This document shows positions 44,618 to 53,741 of a stretch of 64,000 nt of DNA, piece after piece (position 1 is the stretch's first letter; each line of letters opens with the position of its first letter). The translations under genes and the position numbers were made by a program. Origin of the DNA: Dysgonomonas_A sp039799165 (GTDB taxonomy: Bacteria; Bacteroidota; Bacteroidia; Bacteroidales; Dysgonomonadaceae); the NCBI GenBank assembly GCA_039799165.1, contig JBDLTH010000077.1, forward strand, positions 16,499 through 80,498, written 5' to 3'. The notes under the pieces were generated by a model that was given only the letters and a program-made list of their open reading frames with translations, did no database searches and was not told the DNA's origin.

Positions 44618-47068
44618 TTATATAAATAAATTCACATTGGCATTATCAGCCCTGTCTAGGTAGGCTGCTACACCTCCAATTGTAACTTGATCTATCAATT
44701 CTTCTTTGCTGATTCCCATCACATCCATCGACATAGAGCATGCTATCATTTCGATATTATTATCTATTGCCTGTTGTATTAGAGACTCAAGACTATCAAC
44801 ATTCTTTTTCTGCATGATGTAGCGCATCATTTTGCTACCCATTCCTCCCATATTCATTTGCGAAAGGGGTAGATCCTTGCTACTTGACGGGAGCATAAAC
44901 GCAAACATTTTGCTGAAAAAGTCTTTAGACACCTTTGGTTTGTTTTGTTTTTTTAGCACATTCAGCCCCCAAAATGTAAAGAACATACTTACTTTCTTGC
45001 CCGAAGCTGCCGCTCCGTTGGCAATAACAAAGGATGCTAATACACGGTCTAAGTCGTTACTGAATACAATCAATGTTTTATTGTCTGTCAACTTGATCGT
45101 GTCTCTGTGCGATGTCTTGTTCTCCGATCCTTTTTCGACAGTTGCTGCTATAATTCCATTTTTACTCTCTATGCCAACCAATGTTGCCCCCATCATTCTG
45201 CACCAACCTTTAAGGTCTTCGCTAAAAGCTTGGTCAGTTACTTTTATTTCTAGTCTATCACCTTCGTTGAGTAAGTCATAGTTCTTCTTAAGCTGCATGA
45301 TAGGACCAGGGCATTGCAATCCGCAGGCATCTATATGTAGGATGTTTACGTTGTTTTCTGCTGATTTCTCTAATTCAATATCCTCTTTTCTTGACGGGTA
45401 AGGCTTATCCGAACCCTGTTTGTCTGTAGCTGTTAGGTATGTTTTATACCCTCCCGATAGGTTATATACTTGATTATAGCCGCTTTGTAATAATATGCGT
45501 GAGGCTAAGTATCCACGCTGCCCTACAGCACAATATAATAAGACTCTTTTATCTATAGAAATGTTACAAAGTTGATGTCGAATATCGTCCAAAGGGATAT
45601 TTATACTACCTTCTATGCAGCCCATTTCGTGTTCAGCCTTGGTACGTACATCAATAATAAGAAGATCTTGCGTGTCTAATTTTTTAAGTTCGTCCCATTG
45701 TATACTATTTACTTTTTGTGTTAGTATATTTTCGGCTACAAATCCAGCCATATTCACAGGGTCTTTTGCCGATGAGTAGGGTGGGGCATAGGCATGTTCT
45801 ATCATTTGTAGGTCAAATATGCTCCCTCCATTTTTGATGATTTGTGCGATCAGATCGATACGCTTATCTACGCCACCAAAGCCTGTTATTTGAGCCCCTA
45901 ATAGTTTACCATTAGTAGGCGAAAAGTCTATTTTGATTGATAGCGGCAACGAGTTGGGGTAATATCCCGCATGCGAGTTGCTATGGGTGTAAGAGCTAAT
46001 GTGTGCTATATTTTCTCTGTCCAGTAATTTGGACGAAGCCCCTGTAGCCGCTACAGTGAGGTCAAAAACTTTGGCAATTGAAGTTCCTATCGATCCTGTG
46101 TAACTGTGTTTGTTTCCTTCAACAATGTTATCTGCAACAATCCTACCTTGTTTATTTGCAGGACCAGCAAGAGGTGCAAATGCGTGTTTGTTGATAACAG
46201 GATTGAACACCTCAACAGCATCGCCAAGTGCATATACATCTTTGTCCGATGTTTGCATGTATTGGTCTACTTTTATCCCTCTCAAACTACCTAGTTCTAG
46301 TCCGCATTCTTTAGCCAACATCACTTCCGGTAGTACGCCTATGCTGAGGATAACCATATCTGCATATACTGTTTTTCTGCTTTCTAGCAATATGTTTATG
46401 CCCTTGCTGTGGTGTTCGAAAGCAGTTACATTTTCGGACAGAAGTAAGCCCACACCTTTACTTTTCAAATGCTGATGTACTTGTGCAGCCATCGAAAAAT
46501 CGATTGGGTTCATTACCTGATTGGCTCGTTCAATGATGCACACATCAATTCCTATTTGGTGTAGGTTTTCGACCATTTCTAGTCCAATAAATCCACCTCC
46601 TATAACGGCAGCAGTTGCAATGTTGTTGTTCTGTATATATTCTTTGATGCGATCTGTATCAGGAACATTTCGTAGCGAAAATATGCGATTGTTTTCTATA
46701 CCTGGTATCTGAGGTTTAATAGGCTCTGCCCCAGTTGCGATTACAAGCTTATTATAACTTTCGGTATATTGTTGCCCTTTGTTTAGGTCATTGATTGTTA
46801 TCTCCTTTGCCTTCAGGTTAATTGCTGTTACCTCAGACTTTGTGCGTACATCAATGTTAAACCGAGACTTAAATCCTTCAGAGGTTTGTACAAATAGTCG
46901 ATCTCTCTCAGTAATTGTATCACCTATGTAATAAGGTAGTCCACAGTTTGCATACGAAACAAATTCGCCTCGCTCCAATAAAATAATTTGAGCTTTCTCA
47001 TCCTGTCTTCTCAATCGTGTAGCTGTACTTGCTCCGCCTGCTACACCTCCTATAATTAATATTTTCAT
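44618..47068 (-). CDS. CoA-disulfide reductase-like flavoprotein fused to rhodanese, TusA and DsrE domains
   Basis: 816 aa multidomain protein. An FAD/NAD(P)H-binding oxidoreductase (1 to about 450) has GGVAGGAS near 8-15 and Cys42 in SYANCGLPY, the active-site Cys of CoA-disulfide reductases. A rhodanese domain follows (about 455-545) with Cys513 in YCAVGQRG. A TusA domain (about 574-650) holds Cys586 in CPGP. A DsrE/F-like C-terminal domain (about 663-816) holds Cys777 near IACSMSMD. Known enzymes of this type reduce CoA persulfide or polysulfide, so the fusion could hand sulfur from one thiol site to the next. It is downstream of a MarR-type regulator by 56 bases. Confidence 0.92.
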   Translation of the reverse strand: MKILIIGGVAGGASTATRLRRQDEKAQIILLERGEFVSYANCGLPYYIGDTITERDRLFVQTSEGFKSRFNIDVRTKSEVTAINLKAKEITINDLNKGQQYTESYNKLVIATGAEPIKPQIPGIENNRIFSLRNVPDTDRIKEYIQNNNIATAAVIGGGFIGLEMVENLHQIGIDVCIIERANQVMNPIDFSMAAQVHQHLKSKGVGLLLSENVTAFEHHSKGINILLESRKTVYADMVILSIGVLPEVMLAKECGLELGSLRGIKVDQYMQTSDKDVYALGDAVEVFNPVINKHAFAPLAGPANKQGRIVADNIVEGNKHSYTGSIGTSIAKVFDLTVAATGASSKLLDRENIAHISSYTHSNSHAGYYPNSLPLSIKIDFSPTNGKLLGAQITGFGGVDKRIDLIAQIIKNGGSIFDLQMIEHAYAPPYSSAKDPVNMAGFVAENILTQKVNSIQWDELKKLDTQDLLIIDVRTKAEHEMGCIEGSINIPLDDIRHQLCNISIDKRVLLYCAVGQRGYLASRILLQSGYNQVYNLSGGYKTYLTATDKQGSDKPYPSRKEDIELEKSAENNVNILHIDACGLQCPGPIMQLKKNYDLLNEGDRLEIKVTDQAFSEDLKGWCRMMGATLVGIESKNGIIAATVEKGSENKTSHRDTIKLTDNKTLIVFSNDLDRVLASFVIANGAAASGKKVSMFFTFWGLNVLKKQNKPKVSKDFFSKMFAFMLPSSSKDLPLSQMNMGGMGSKMMRYIMQKKNVDSLESLIQQAIDNNIEMIACSMSMDVMGISKEELIDQVTIGGVAAYLDRADNANVNLFI

Positions 47069-47124
47069 ATAGTTGATTGTTTTGTTATATATTTGCTATT
47101 AGCAATTAAAGGGGTAATTTTTTT

Positions 47125-47487
47125 TTAGACTATTTTAATGCCGTACTTAGCTAATTCCGAAAAATTTATTTCGGAAGATAGCATTTCTTGTATTTTATGC
47201 TTTCCAGCATCAGTCAATGCGAAAAACATTTGTCTCTTGTCTTTGTTCCCGATGTTTCTGGCTATAAGTTCTTTTTTCTCAATCGTATTGATTATTCGGG
47301 ACACCCTCGAGTTTGAGAGTCCTATAAATTCACAAAGCTCATTTGCTGATTTGGATTCTCCATCTTTTAGGCAGCAAAGAACCAATCCTTCGTTGATTGT
47401 GATACCGTTTTTTTCTGAAAATTCTTTCTCAAAAGTGTATAAGGCTTTGTAAATATCTTTAAGTTGACAAATAGAATTCATTAACAA
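47125..47487 (-). CDS. MarR-family transcription regulator
   Basis: A 120 aa winged-helix DNA-binding protein. The recognition segment SANELCEFIGLSNSRVSRIINTIEKKELIAR (residues about 52-82) and the wing NKDKRQMFFALTDAGKHKIQEM are the normal MarR pattern. It has four cysteines (including one in the first helix, CQLKD, and CCLKDGE), a possible thiol or persulfide sensor, as some MarR proteins respond to oxidised sulfur. It lies 56 bases before the sulfur-relay fusion gene on the same strand and probably controls this operon. Confidence 0.88.
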   Translation of the reverse strand: MLMNSICQLKDIYKALYTFEKEFSEKNGITINEGLVLCCLKDGESKSANELCEFIGLSNSRVSRIINTIEKKELIARNIGNKDKRQMFFALTDAGKHKIQEMLSSEINFSELAKYGIKIV

Positions 47488-47617
47488 TAGTTGCTAGTGT
47501 GAAATATTATGCAAATTAAATAATTTATTTTTTTAGTATCAAATTATACGAAGCTATTTTTAGTCATTAACATGTTCATGTGGGTAATTGGCAGACATGA
47601 ATTATTTTTAATTACAA

Positions 47618-49093
47618 TCAGAATTTGTAATTAAGGAGTAGTTGCCCTTCTCCCGAGAAAGAGTATATATCATCAAAATACTTGTAATGGGTTGAGCGTC
47701 TGTAACCTCTAACTAAAGCCGATAGGTAGAGGCGATCCCATAGTTTACAATCGACCCGCAGGCTTGAGGTGTTGAATGTTGCATTCGATTTATCCCCCTG
47801 AGCATTCAATTCATTGTAATCAACCGTTTCCAAATCGATCCCCTCAGGGTAACCTTTGAATGTATATAGGCGAAACCCTTCGTATATCCACGACACACCT
47901 ATCTTGTCTCTGTAGGCAATATTAGCACCTGCCTTTACACCAAATCCACTTGCCAGATTGTAATCTCGATTACCCACTTTGTAATAATCGCTCAATGACG
48001 CACCTAATATAATTGCATTAGCATGAAGACTAGAATTGAATCTCCAAGCTCCCAAGCGTTTGTTTTTATGTATCAATCCAATACCTACCACAGCGGGTGC
48101 AGCTATCTTGTAAGGCGTTTTTTCGGAAGTGCCAGCCAGCGTATCAGAGTCAAAATAATCGAAGTGCTGATAAACGCCCAAGCTTAAGAAATCTTTTTCG
48201 GTATCCTTTAGTTCAGTAGCCCACAATTGACCTATAATATTTATCTGTCCCAGTGCAGGTTGCCCTGCTTGCATGTTTATTTGAGATCTCATCGAAAAAT
48301 AGTTGTAAGGTTTCGAATTATCTACCTCATAACGATCACCGTATGTCATATTCAACAGCATTACGCCTCCCCTACTTTTTTTATCAATTTTGTTGTTTCG
48401 TTGCAACGTTCTCATGCCAACTGCAGCCTCTATTGTCATCATTGGCATGCCAAATTGCCTACCTGAAGTGCGTCTGACCCTCCAAGCGTCGCCATTCAAT
48501 ATACGAGTAAGACCACGTGTGGGTGCTATTAGAAATGCTATAAACTCGTGCTTAAAACGCTCCATTCCTCGATCTCGATCATCAAGAGCCAAGTCTGATA
48601 GCCTATAAAAAACCTCACCTAAAGCTAAGCCTCCTACAGGTGTTGCAATAAGATCGTTACTTGAAGGGTGTTCGTTCTCCATAAAAAACTCCCACATCAC
48701 GCTTCCACCCAAAGCAAATGCCCCCGACTCCCAATAGTTATATCCCTTTGCTCTTGCCGAATTATAGTACAGACTACCATGGTATGGATGCAAAAACATA
48801 TTAGTACCTATCTGGTCATTATCCCAGTACAGACCTTCTTTTATATTGCTCCAGATGCTTTTTGTGCCAATATACGCAAAATCCGCCTTTAATGCGTACC
48901 TATCAATACCCCATATCCCCATGTTTAAAGAAAAAACTTGAGCTGCTGCACCCCAAAACTTTTTAGGGGCATAGTAACTTATATCAATAGAATCAGGAGC
49001 TTTTACGATGGTTGTTTGACGACGCATCATAAACTGAGCATTCAGAAATAAGGGAATAAAAAGAACAAGAATAAATAAGTAATACCTCTTCAT
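47618..49093 (-). CDS. DUF3943 outer-membrane protein
   Basis: A 491 aa exported protein of the DUF3943 family, common in Bacteroidetes. The chosen ATG at 49093 starts a clean signal peptide (MKRYYLFILVLFIPLFLNAQ); an in-frame extension to 49174 has no such feature. The remainder is strand-rich with many aromatic ends and a terminal SFSGEGQLLLNYKF, the kind of ending that closes an outer-membrane barrel. The conserved EFFMENEHPSSNDLIATPVGGLALGEVFYRLSD block (about residues 160-195) is in the family core. Function unknown. Divergent from terC. Confidence 0.82.
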   Translation of the reverse strand: MKRYYLFILVLFIPLFLNAQFMMRRQTTIVKAPDSIDISYYAPKKFWGAAAQVFSLNMGIWGIDRYALKADFAYIGTKSIWSNIKEGLYWDNDQIGTNMFLHPYHGSLYYNSARAKGYNYWESGAFALGGSVMWEFFMENEHPSSNDLIATPVGGLALGEVFYRLSDLALDDRDRGMERFKHEFIAFLIAPTRGLTRILNGDAWRVRRTSGRQFGMPMMTIEAAVGMRTLQRNNKIDKKSRGGVMLLNMTYGDRYEVDNSKPYNYFSMRSQINMQAGQPALGQINIIGQLWATELKDTEKDFLSLGVYQHFDYFDSDTLAGTSEKTPYKIAAPAVVGIGLIHKNKRLGAWRFNSSLHANAIILGASLSDYYKVGNRDYNLASGFGVKAGANIAYRDKIGVSWIYEGFRLYTFKGYPEGIDLETVDYNELNAQGDKSNATFNTSSLRVDCKLWDRLYLSALVRGYRRSTHYKYFDDIYSFSGEGQLLLNYKF

Positions 49094-49194
49094 ATTACAA
49101 GGAAAGTTAAAAAATGGTAGTTTTTGTAAATTTATAGAAGGGTAAAGATACATTACTTTTGATAATATATGCAAAAAAATTGATCTCTAATTGT

Positions 49195-49202
49195 TATATT
49201 TG
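49195..49202 (+). promoter_or_regulatory. -7 element for terC
   Basis: TATATTTG matches TAnnTTTG. It lies 41 bases before the ATG. No -33 match found. Confidence 0.4.
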
Positions 49203-49243
49203 TGCGAAATAAGAAAAATTAAAACAACTATTATTTTTTATAA

Positions 49244-50083
49244 ATGGAAATTTTTGAAACTTTTCTGCTACCCTCTGCTTGGATAGCTCTATTAACCCTA
49301 GCATTCTTAGAAATTGTACTTGGTGTAGACAATATCGTATTTTTATCTATCATGTCGTCTAAACTACCTCCTGAGCAACAACCCCGAGCCAGATCCATCG
49401 GATTAATTTGTGCTATGGTGTTTAGAATTTTACTACTATTTTGCATTTCTTGGTTGATGAAATTAACAGAACCCTTGTTTCATTTCGATACAGCTTGGTT
49501 TGATGGATCTATATCAGGTCAAAGTCTCATTATATTTCTTGGGGGAATGTTTCTTTTGTATAAAAGTGTAACCGAAATACACCACAAGCTAGAAGGCATG
49601 GAAGAACACGGAAGAGAGGTTCGTAAAGTAAGTATGGCATCTGTTATTGTGCAAATTATTGCATTAGACATTGTGTTTTCATTTGACAGTGTACTGACTG
49701 CCGTAGGTTTGGTTAGTTTCAATGAGTTTGGATACGTCGGAGCTATGACAATTATGGTTACTGCTGTAGTAGCATCTGTTTTGGTCATGCTGTTGTTTTC
49801 AGGTCCAGTAAGTAAATTTGTAAATGAACATCCTACAATACAGATACTAGGACTGTCATTTCTTATACTCATTGGTGTGATGCTATTAGTAGAAGCCGCC
49901 CATTTGTCGCAAATATCAATATTTAATTCAACTGTGGGTGAGATACCTAAGGGGTATATTTATTTTGCAATAGCATTTTCGTTACTTGTCGAGTTCTTCA
50001 ATATGAAGATGCGAAAAGGATCAAAACCTGTGCAACTGCGAGATTCTGAAATTGTAGAAAACAAATCTGAGGAAAATAAATAA
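49244..50083 (+). CDS. TerC family membrane protein
   Basis: A 279 aa integral membrane protein with about seven helices. The TerC motif with acidic residues is visible as FLEIVLGVDNIVFLSIMSSKLP (residues about 22-43), and its second copy as ALDIVFSFDSVLTAVGL (about 144-160). Such Asp/Glu-bearing helices are thought to move manganese or other divalent metal ions; TerC/Alx/MeeF proteins work in manganese export and tellurite resistance. The substrate is not proven here. It has a TAnnTTTG box before it and a terminator after it. Confidence 0.9.
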   Translation: MEIFETFLLPSAWIALLTLAFLEIVLGVDNIVFLSIMSSKLPPEQQPRARSIGLICAMVFRILLLFCISWLMKLTEPLFHFDTAWFDGSISGQSLIIFLGGMFLLYKSVTEIHHKLEGMEEHGREVRKVSMASVIVQIIALDIVFSFDSVLTAVGLVSFNEFGYVGAMTIMVTAVVASVLVMLLFSGPVSKFVNEHPTIQILGLSFLILIGVMLLVEAAHLSQISIFNSTVGEIPKGYIYFAIAFSLLVEFFNMKMRKGSKPVQLRDSEIVENKSEENK

Positions 50084-50108
50084 TGCAACTGCATAGTAGA
50101 GCAAAAGT

Positions 50109-50137
50109 AAAAAGCATATCATTCTGATATGCTTTTT
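50109..50137. terminator. Bidirectional terminator between terC and DUF4230 gene
   Basis: A 13-base perfect stem (50109-50121 with 50125-50137) with a 3-base loop is followed by GCTTTTTTG on the plus strand. The A-run on the left makes it usable by the convergent gene as well. Confidence 0.85.
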
Positions 50138-50155
50138 GCTTTTTTGATTAACGAT

Positions 50156-50773
50156 TTATTTGCGTCTGTTGATTTTTATCGAGTGTTCATTCGCACCTTC
50201 GAGTGAAGGTTTGAACTCAATGTGTATTTTTGAATAACCCAATGCTTTTAATATTGGTGTTAATACCTTTATTGCATTTTTTTTACTCTCTTCTGCTATC
50301 CCCATATTCAAAGCCTCTTGATACAACTGCTGTTCAGCATCTTTGTAAGCTTCATCAACCAATTCAGCACTTTCCCATAATCCATACTCTATATTATAGA
50401 CTTTTGAGCGTGAATGATCTATTTTATAATGGCATATCTCTGGTATTGGGAGCATAAGATGAACCGAATCACCTGTTATCTGTACATCACCATCTGCTAT
50501 TTTAGCCAAGTCTACGCATGCAATAACTTCTCCTACCACCTTTAACGAAGCAATCGAGTTGGGCAGCCAACGCCTAACTTTCTGATACTCCATCATGTCT
50601 TGTATATTGTATTTTACAACCTCTAAGTTGCCAAGCTCCTCTATTTGTCGAACAATAACTTCATGACTGATGTATACTTGTTCTTTTTCTTTGTTTCGCA
50701 AAAAAAGCACGAACAAAGCAAAAAATATGAGTATCAGCATAAAGATACCCCCTAGAAACATTATTTTCTTCAT
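50156..50773 (-). CDS. DUF4230 family membrane-anchored protein
   Basis: 205 aa, with an N-terminal membrane anchor (MKKIMFLGGIFMLILIFFALFVLF) and a soluble domain from about residue 30. The DUF4230 pattern includes IEELGNLEVVKYNIQDMM near the start and the conserved DLAKIADGDVQITGDSVHLMLPIPEI block near 95-120. The C-terminal part is helical (YQEALNMGIAEESKKNAIKVLTPIL). Function is unknown. I chose the ATG at 50773; the extension to 50812 adds a cysteine-rich, non-signal stretch. It follows a lipoprotein gene on the same strand but is separated from it by a terminator. Confidence 0.82.
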   Translation of the reverse strand: MKKIMFLGGIFMLILIFFALFVLFLRNKEKEQVYISHEVIVRQIEELGNLEVVKYNIQDMMEYQKVRRWLPNSIASLKVVGEVIACVDLAKIADGDVQITGDSVHLMLPIPEICHYKIDHSRSKVYNIEYGLWESAELVDEAYKDAEQQLYQEALNMGIAEESKKNAIKVLTPILKALGYSKIHIEFKPSLEGANEHSIKINRRK

Positions 50774-50839
50774 AATAGATTTATTCTCTACCTCAAAAAT
50801 ACAAAAGAACAAATTGGTTTATGACTTTTGGAAACAAAA

Positions 50840-50873
50840 AAAAATAGTTACTCTAGATAGAGTAACTATTTTT
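50840..50873 (-). terminator. Terminator after the small lipoprotein gene
   Basis: A 15-base perfect stem (50840-50854 with 50859-50873), 4-base loop. On the minus strand it lies 28 bases after the stop of the lipoprotein gene at 50902 and is followed by T-rich DNA. Confidence 0.8.
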
Positions 50874-50901
50874 AATTTTTTAATATGCTATTTAAGCAAA
50901 A

Positions 50902-51279
50902 TTATTTAGCTGTAGCAGCATCAGCAAGTTTCTTAGCTAGCTCAGTAAATTTAGCAGTTTGCTCAGCAGTCATAGTTGCTGTTTCTTTTTGCAAAAGAGC
51001 AGAAATTTCTGCTACTTCTTTGCCCAAATTAGCCAATTCTTTTACAGCTTCAGCATCCCCTTTTTTAGCTTTGTCTTGTAGAGCAATAACTTTTTCTACA
51101 ATTACAGCGTATTTATCCAAGTTGCTAACTGCAGCAGTAGCTGTAGTATCAACAGGAGCTGGAGTTTCTACTTTAGTTGTATCTACGTTTTCTTTGTTAG
51201 CACCATCTGTTTTAGAGTTACAAGCAACGAAAGATAGAGTTGCAGCTGCAACGAAAGCGATCATGACAATCTTTTTCAT
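50902..51279 (-). CDS. Small alanine-rich lipoprotein-like protein
   Basis: 125 aa. The start at 51279 opens a lipoprotein signal peptide (MKKIVMIAFVAAATLSFVAC) ending with Cys at about 20. A Thr/Pro/Asp-rich linker (TTKVETPAPVDTTATAA) and an Ala/Lys/Glu-rich helical region (about 50-125) follow, which could form a coiled coil. A promoter at 51335-51366 sits inside the longer reading frame (to 51366), so that earlier start is unlikely. I know similar proteins in Bacteroidetes as abundant secreted lipoproteins of unknown role. The function is not evident. Confidence 0.75.
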   Translation of the reverse strand: MKKIVMIAFVAAATLSFVACNSKTDGANKENVDTTKVETPAPVDTTATAAVSNLDKYAVIVEKVIALQDKAKKGDAEAVKELANLGKEVAEISALLQKETATMTAEQTAKFTELAKKLADAATAK

Positions 51280-51334
51280 TTTTTTAATTCTTTTTTTATT
51301 GACGAAAATATGTGAATAATTACCTTTTCGGGTG

Positions 51335-51366
51335 CAAATGTAATATAAAAAACTAACATTATTCAA
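51335..51366 (-). promoter_or_regulatory. Promoter for the small lipoprotein gene
   Basis: TTG (51366-51364), a 21-base spacer and TACATTTG (51342-51335) on the minus strand. The -7 box lies 56 bases before the ATG. Confidence 0.65.
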
Positions 51367-51502
51367 TATTCCTGTGAAAAATTCATAAGAAGAAAAGAAA
51401 AACTCTTATATGCTTTTAAATTCCCTCTAAATAAACTGCTTAAACACCGATTATCGCAATAAAAAAAAGACCCGTTTTGATGCCTATTAAGTTGTTTTTT
51501 GC

Positions 51503-51510
51503 TATTTTTG
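51503..51510 (+). promoter_or_regulatory. -7 element for the first GH29 gene
   Basis: TATTTTTG matches TAnnTTTG, with a TTTG at 51476-51479 (23-base spacer, slightly long). It lies 51 bases before the ATG. Confidence 0.45.
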
Positions 51511-51560
51511 TTTAAAGTCGCTATACTTAAAAGTATTGTATAACCTAAGACCTATTTTTT

Positions 51561-52991
51561 ATGAAAAACAAAATCGTATCAATCTGTATATTATCATCAC
51601 TAGCAATGCTAAATGTAGCAAGTCAGACATTCACACACGGAAGATCGCAAACATACACCTTGCCTAAGGACAAAGAGGTGTTGAATAAATTAGATAAATG
51701 GCAAGATCTCAAATTTGGGATGCTCATTCATTATGGACTTTATTCTGAGTTGGGAATCGTTGAGTCGTGGTCGTTATGCAATGAAGGTTGGATCAATAGA
51801 GATTCAACCAGTATTTATAGCGAATACAAAAAAAACTATTGGGCAACGATAGATCATTTTAAACCCAATCAATTAGACCCAGAGTCGTGGGCAACATATG
51901 GCAAGCAAGCGGGTATGAAATATGTTGTGTTCACTACCAAACATCACGATGGCTTCAATATGTTTGACACTAAATACTCCGATTTTTCGATTGCAAAAGG
52001 TGCATTCAAAGATCACCCCCGCCGCAATGTAGCCAAAGAGGTATTCAATGCGTTTAGTAATCAAGGCTACATGATTGGTGCATACTATTCAAAGCCCGAC
52101 TGGCACTCGCAATATTATTGGTGGGACAGGTATGCTATAGCTGATCGCAATCCAAGCTACTCGATTGATAAAAACCCATGGCGTTGGAATCAATTCAAAG
52201 AATTTTGCTACAACCAAGTTCAAGAACTGATGAACGGCGATTATGGTAAGATTGATATACTATGGCTTGATGGTGGATGGGTACGCCCTTCAATAGTCGA
52301 AGATGCCCCTAAGCTCGAAGGCGATCTGTATCAAGGGTCGCAAGACATCAATATGCCACGTATAGCAGCTATGGCTCGCAACTATCAGCCTGGATTGTTG
52401 GTGGTAGATAGAACGGTAGCAGGAGAATATGAGAACTACCAAACGCCCGAGCATGGTATACCCGATGTGCAACTCGCTAATGCGTGGGAAAGTTGCATTC
52501 CGCTAGGTGGTGCCTGGGGTTTCGTGAAAAATGACACTTACAAGAGCCATTATAAGGTGATACACCTATTAACCGAAATAACGGCTAAAGGAGGTAACTT
52601 ACTCTTAGGTATTGGTCCTAAACCCGATGGAACACTGCCCAAAGAGGTGGAGCAACGCCTCGATAAAATTGGCGAATGGGTTTCTGAAAACGGAGATGCT
52701 ATTTACAATACAAGAACCACACCGACATATAACGATAATCAGACTTGGTTTACCCAAAGCAAAGATGGTAACAAGATATATGCTATACATTGCTTGGCAG
52801 AAAATGAACCCTTACCTAAAACAATTGTTTGGAAAGGAAATGAACCTCAAAGAGGCTCAAAAATAATATTTCTACAAAATGGAAAGCCTGTAGATTGGAA
52901 GCAAACGGCAAGTGGTATAGAGATCTCAGTGCCAAAAGGTTTACCTAGCGATCAACCCGCTCTGACCTTCGTGTTCGATAGTGTTAAGTGA
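51561..52991 (+). CDS. Secreted alpha-L-fucosidase, GH29 (first copy)
   Basis: 476 aa exo-enzyme that releases terminal L-fucose from glycans. The signal peptide is MKNKIVSICILSSLAMLNVASQ. The catalytic barrel begins KWQDLKFGMLIHYGLYSELG (about 47-65). The HHDGF motif (129-133) is the fucose-recognition segment, and Asp237 in ILWLDGGW is the nucleophile of the family. A C-terminal beta-sandwich (about 390-476) follows. The general acid/base is less conserved and cannot be assigned by eye. A very similar copy lies at 59035; both share a 50-base identical run. Periplasmic or secreted location is inferred from the signal peptide. Confidence 0.95.
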   Translation: MKNKIVSICILSSLAMLNVASQTFTHGRSQTYTLPKDKEVLNKLDKWQDLKFGMLIHYGLYSELGIVESWSLCNEGWINRDSTSIYSEYKKNYWATIDHFKPNQLDPESWATYGKQAGMKYVVFTTKHHDGFNMFDTKYSDFSIAKGAFKDHPRRNVAKEVFNAFSNQGYMIGAYYSKPDWHSQYYWWDRYAIADRNPSYSIDKNPWRWNQFKEFCYNQVQELMNGDYGKIDILWLDGGWVRPSIVEDAPKLEGDLYQGSQDINMPRIAAMARNYQPGLLVVDRTVAGEYENYQTPEHGIPDVQLANAWESCIPLGGAWGFVKNDTYKSHYKVIHLLTEITAKGGNLLLGIGPKPDGTLPKEVEQRLDKIGEWVSENGDAIYNTRTTPTYNDNQTWFTQSKDGNKIYAIHCLAENEPLPKTIVWKGNEPQRGSKIIFLQNGKPVDWKQTASGIEISVPKGLPSDQPALTFVFDSVK

Positions 52992-53040
52992 TAGTGAGCT
53001 TTTTAGGGTTGGATATGCTATCGCTCATAATTACCAGTAA

Positions 53041-53172
53041 GATAGGTCTATTTTAGGGAAATACTCGAGACTGATAAAAGACTGCCAACCGATAGGTTGG
53101 ATTGAAGAATTGGAAAATCTCTACGATGAGCTGAACGATTATTTTTCATCAATAGTAAATTATCTGGGTTGA
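53041..53172 (+). pseudogene. Short protein-like remnant, possibly of a four-helix-bundle family
   Basis: Frame 1 reads 43 codons without start, ending in WIEELENLYDELNDYFSSIVNYLG and stop. The amphipathic pattern with repeated E/L/Y resembles the C-terminal helix of four-helix-bundle (23S intervening-sequence type) proteins, which end in similar IKYLK-like motifs. No upstream part can be traced, so it may be a degraded copy or chance. Confidence 0.25.
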
Positions 53173-53278
53173 CCAAGACATAGATCTTCTATGAAAAGAT
53201 GGGCTATATATAGCGAGGCTGTGGAACATAATACTAAAGTATAGAGATTCCTTTATTGATGTTATTTAGAGTATTATT

Positions 53279-53303
53279 AGCAATGTGAATCAATCACATT
53301 GCT
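53279..53303. repeat. Stem-loop with 10-base arms
   Basis: AGCAATGTGA and TCACATTGCT flank a 5-base loop. It is not followed by a T-run, and no adjacent gene needs a terminator here. Confidence 0.5.
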
Positions 53304-53477
53304 ATTGAAGTAGCAAAATGGAAAATGAACGTGTGATTTTAAAATATGTATTGTATAAATTAGTAGTTTGTTTTGCTGTTTATTGGTTATCAAATCTAAT
53401 ATTATGATATCCATAGACTATAAATGAAACTTTAGGTAAAATTTTGATGCTTAATGTAAACCCTGTAATTTGGGGTT

Positions 53478-53696
53478 ATGCTTCATATCGTATGTATCAG
53501 CAGATATCCTAAAACCAATATTTTGTATGCAGCCATCATAAATAGTTTTTTATTCACAACAGAGGCTATTATCTCAGACTTGATTTTCTTTGTGGTTATC
53601 AGAAATACGATGGATGAAATTATGCAAGCTACAACAGTTTACCTCCTTTCAGCTGATTTTATAATATTGTTGTTTAATATTCGGTTTGAGCAATGA
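53478..53696 (+). CDS. Possible small hydrophobic protein
   Basis: A 72 aa frame with two hydrophobic segments (about 17-28 and 30-42, and a third weaker near 58-68). No recognised domain, no ribosome-binding site that decides the start and no neighbour support; codon use is A/T-rich. Could be a chance reading frame. The flanking region is poor in genes. Confidence 0.25.
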   Translation: MLHIVCISRYPKTNILYAAIINSFLFTTEAIISDLIFFVVIRNTMDEIMQATTVYLLSADFIILLFNIRFEQ

Positions 53697-53711
53697 AGAA
53701 TATAAAAACAA

Positions 53712-53741
53712 CGGACAAACCCTTCTTATCAAGTTTGTCCG
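53712..53741 (-). terminator. Terminator of tRNA-Ala
   Basis: A 9-base stem (53712-53720 with 53733-53741) with a 12-base loop. On the minus strand it follows the tRNA 3' end by 6 bases and runs into a TTGTTTTTATA tract. Confidence 0.8.

Noticed and set aside
44832..45281. Plus-strand open frame of 149 codons over the sulfur-relay fusion gene
   Set aside because: Antisense to the TusA and DsrE domains, which carry clear motifs; no support for coding.
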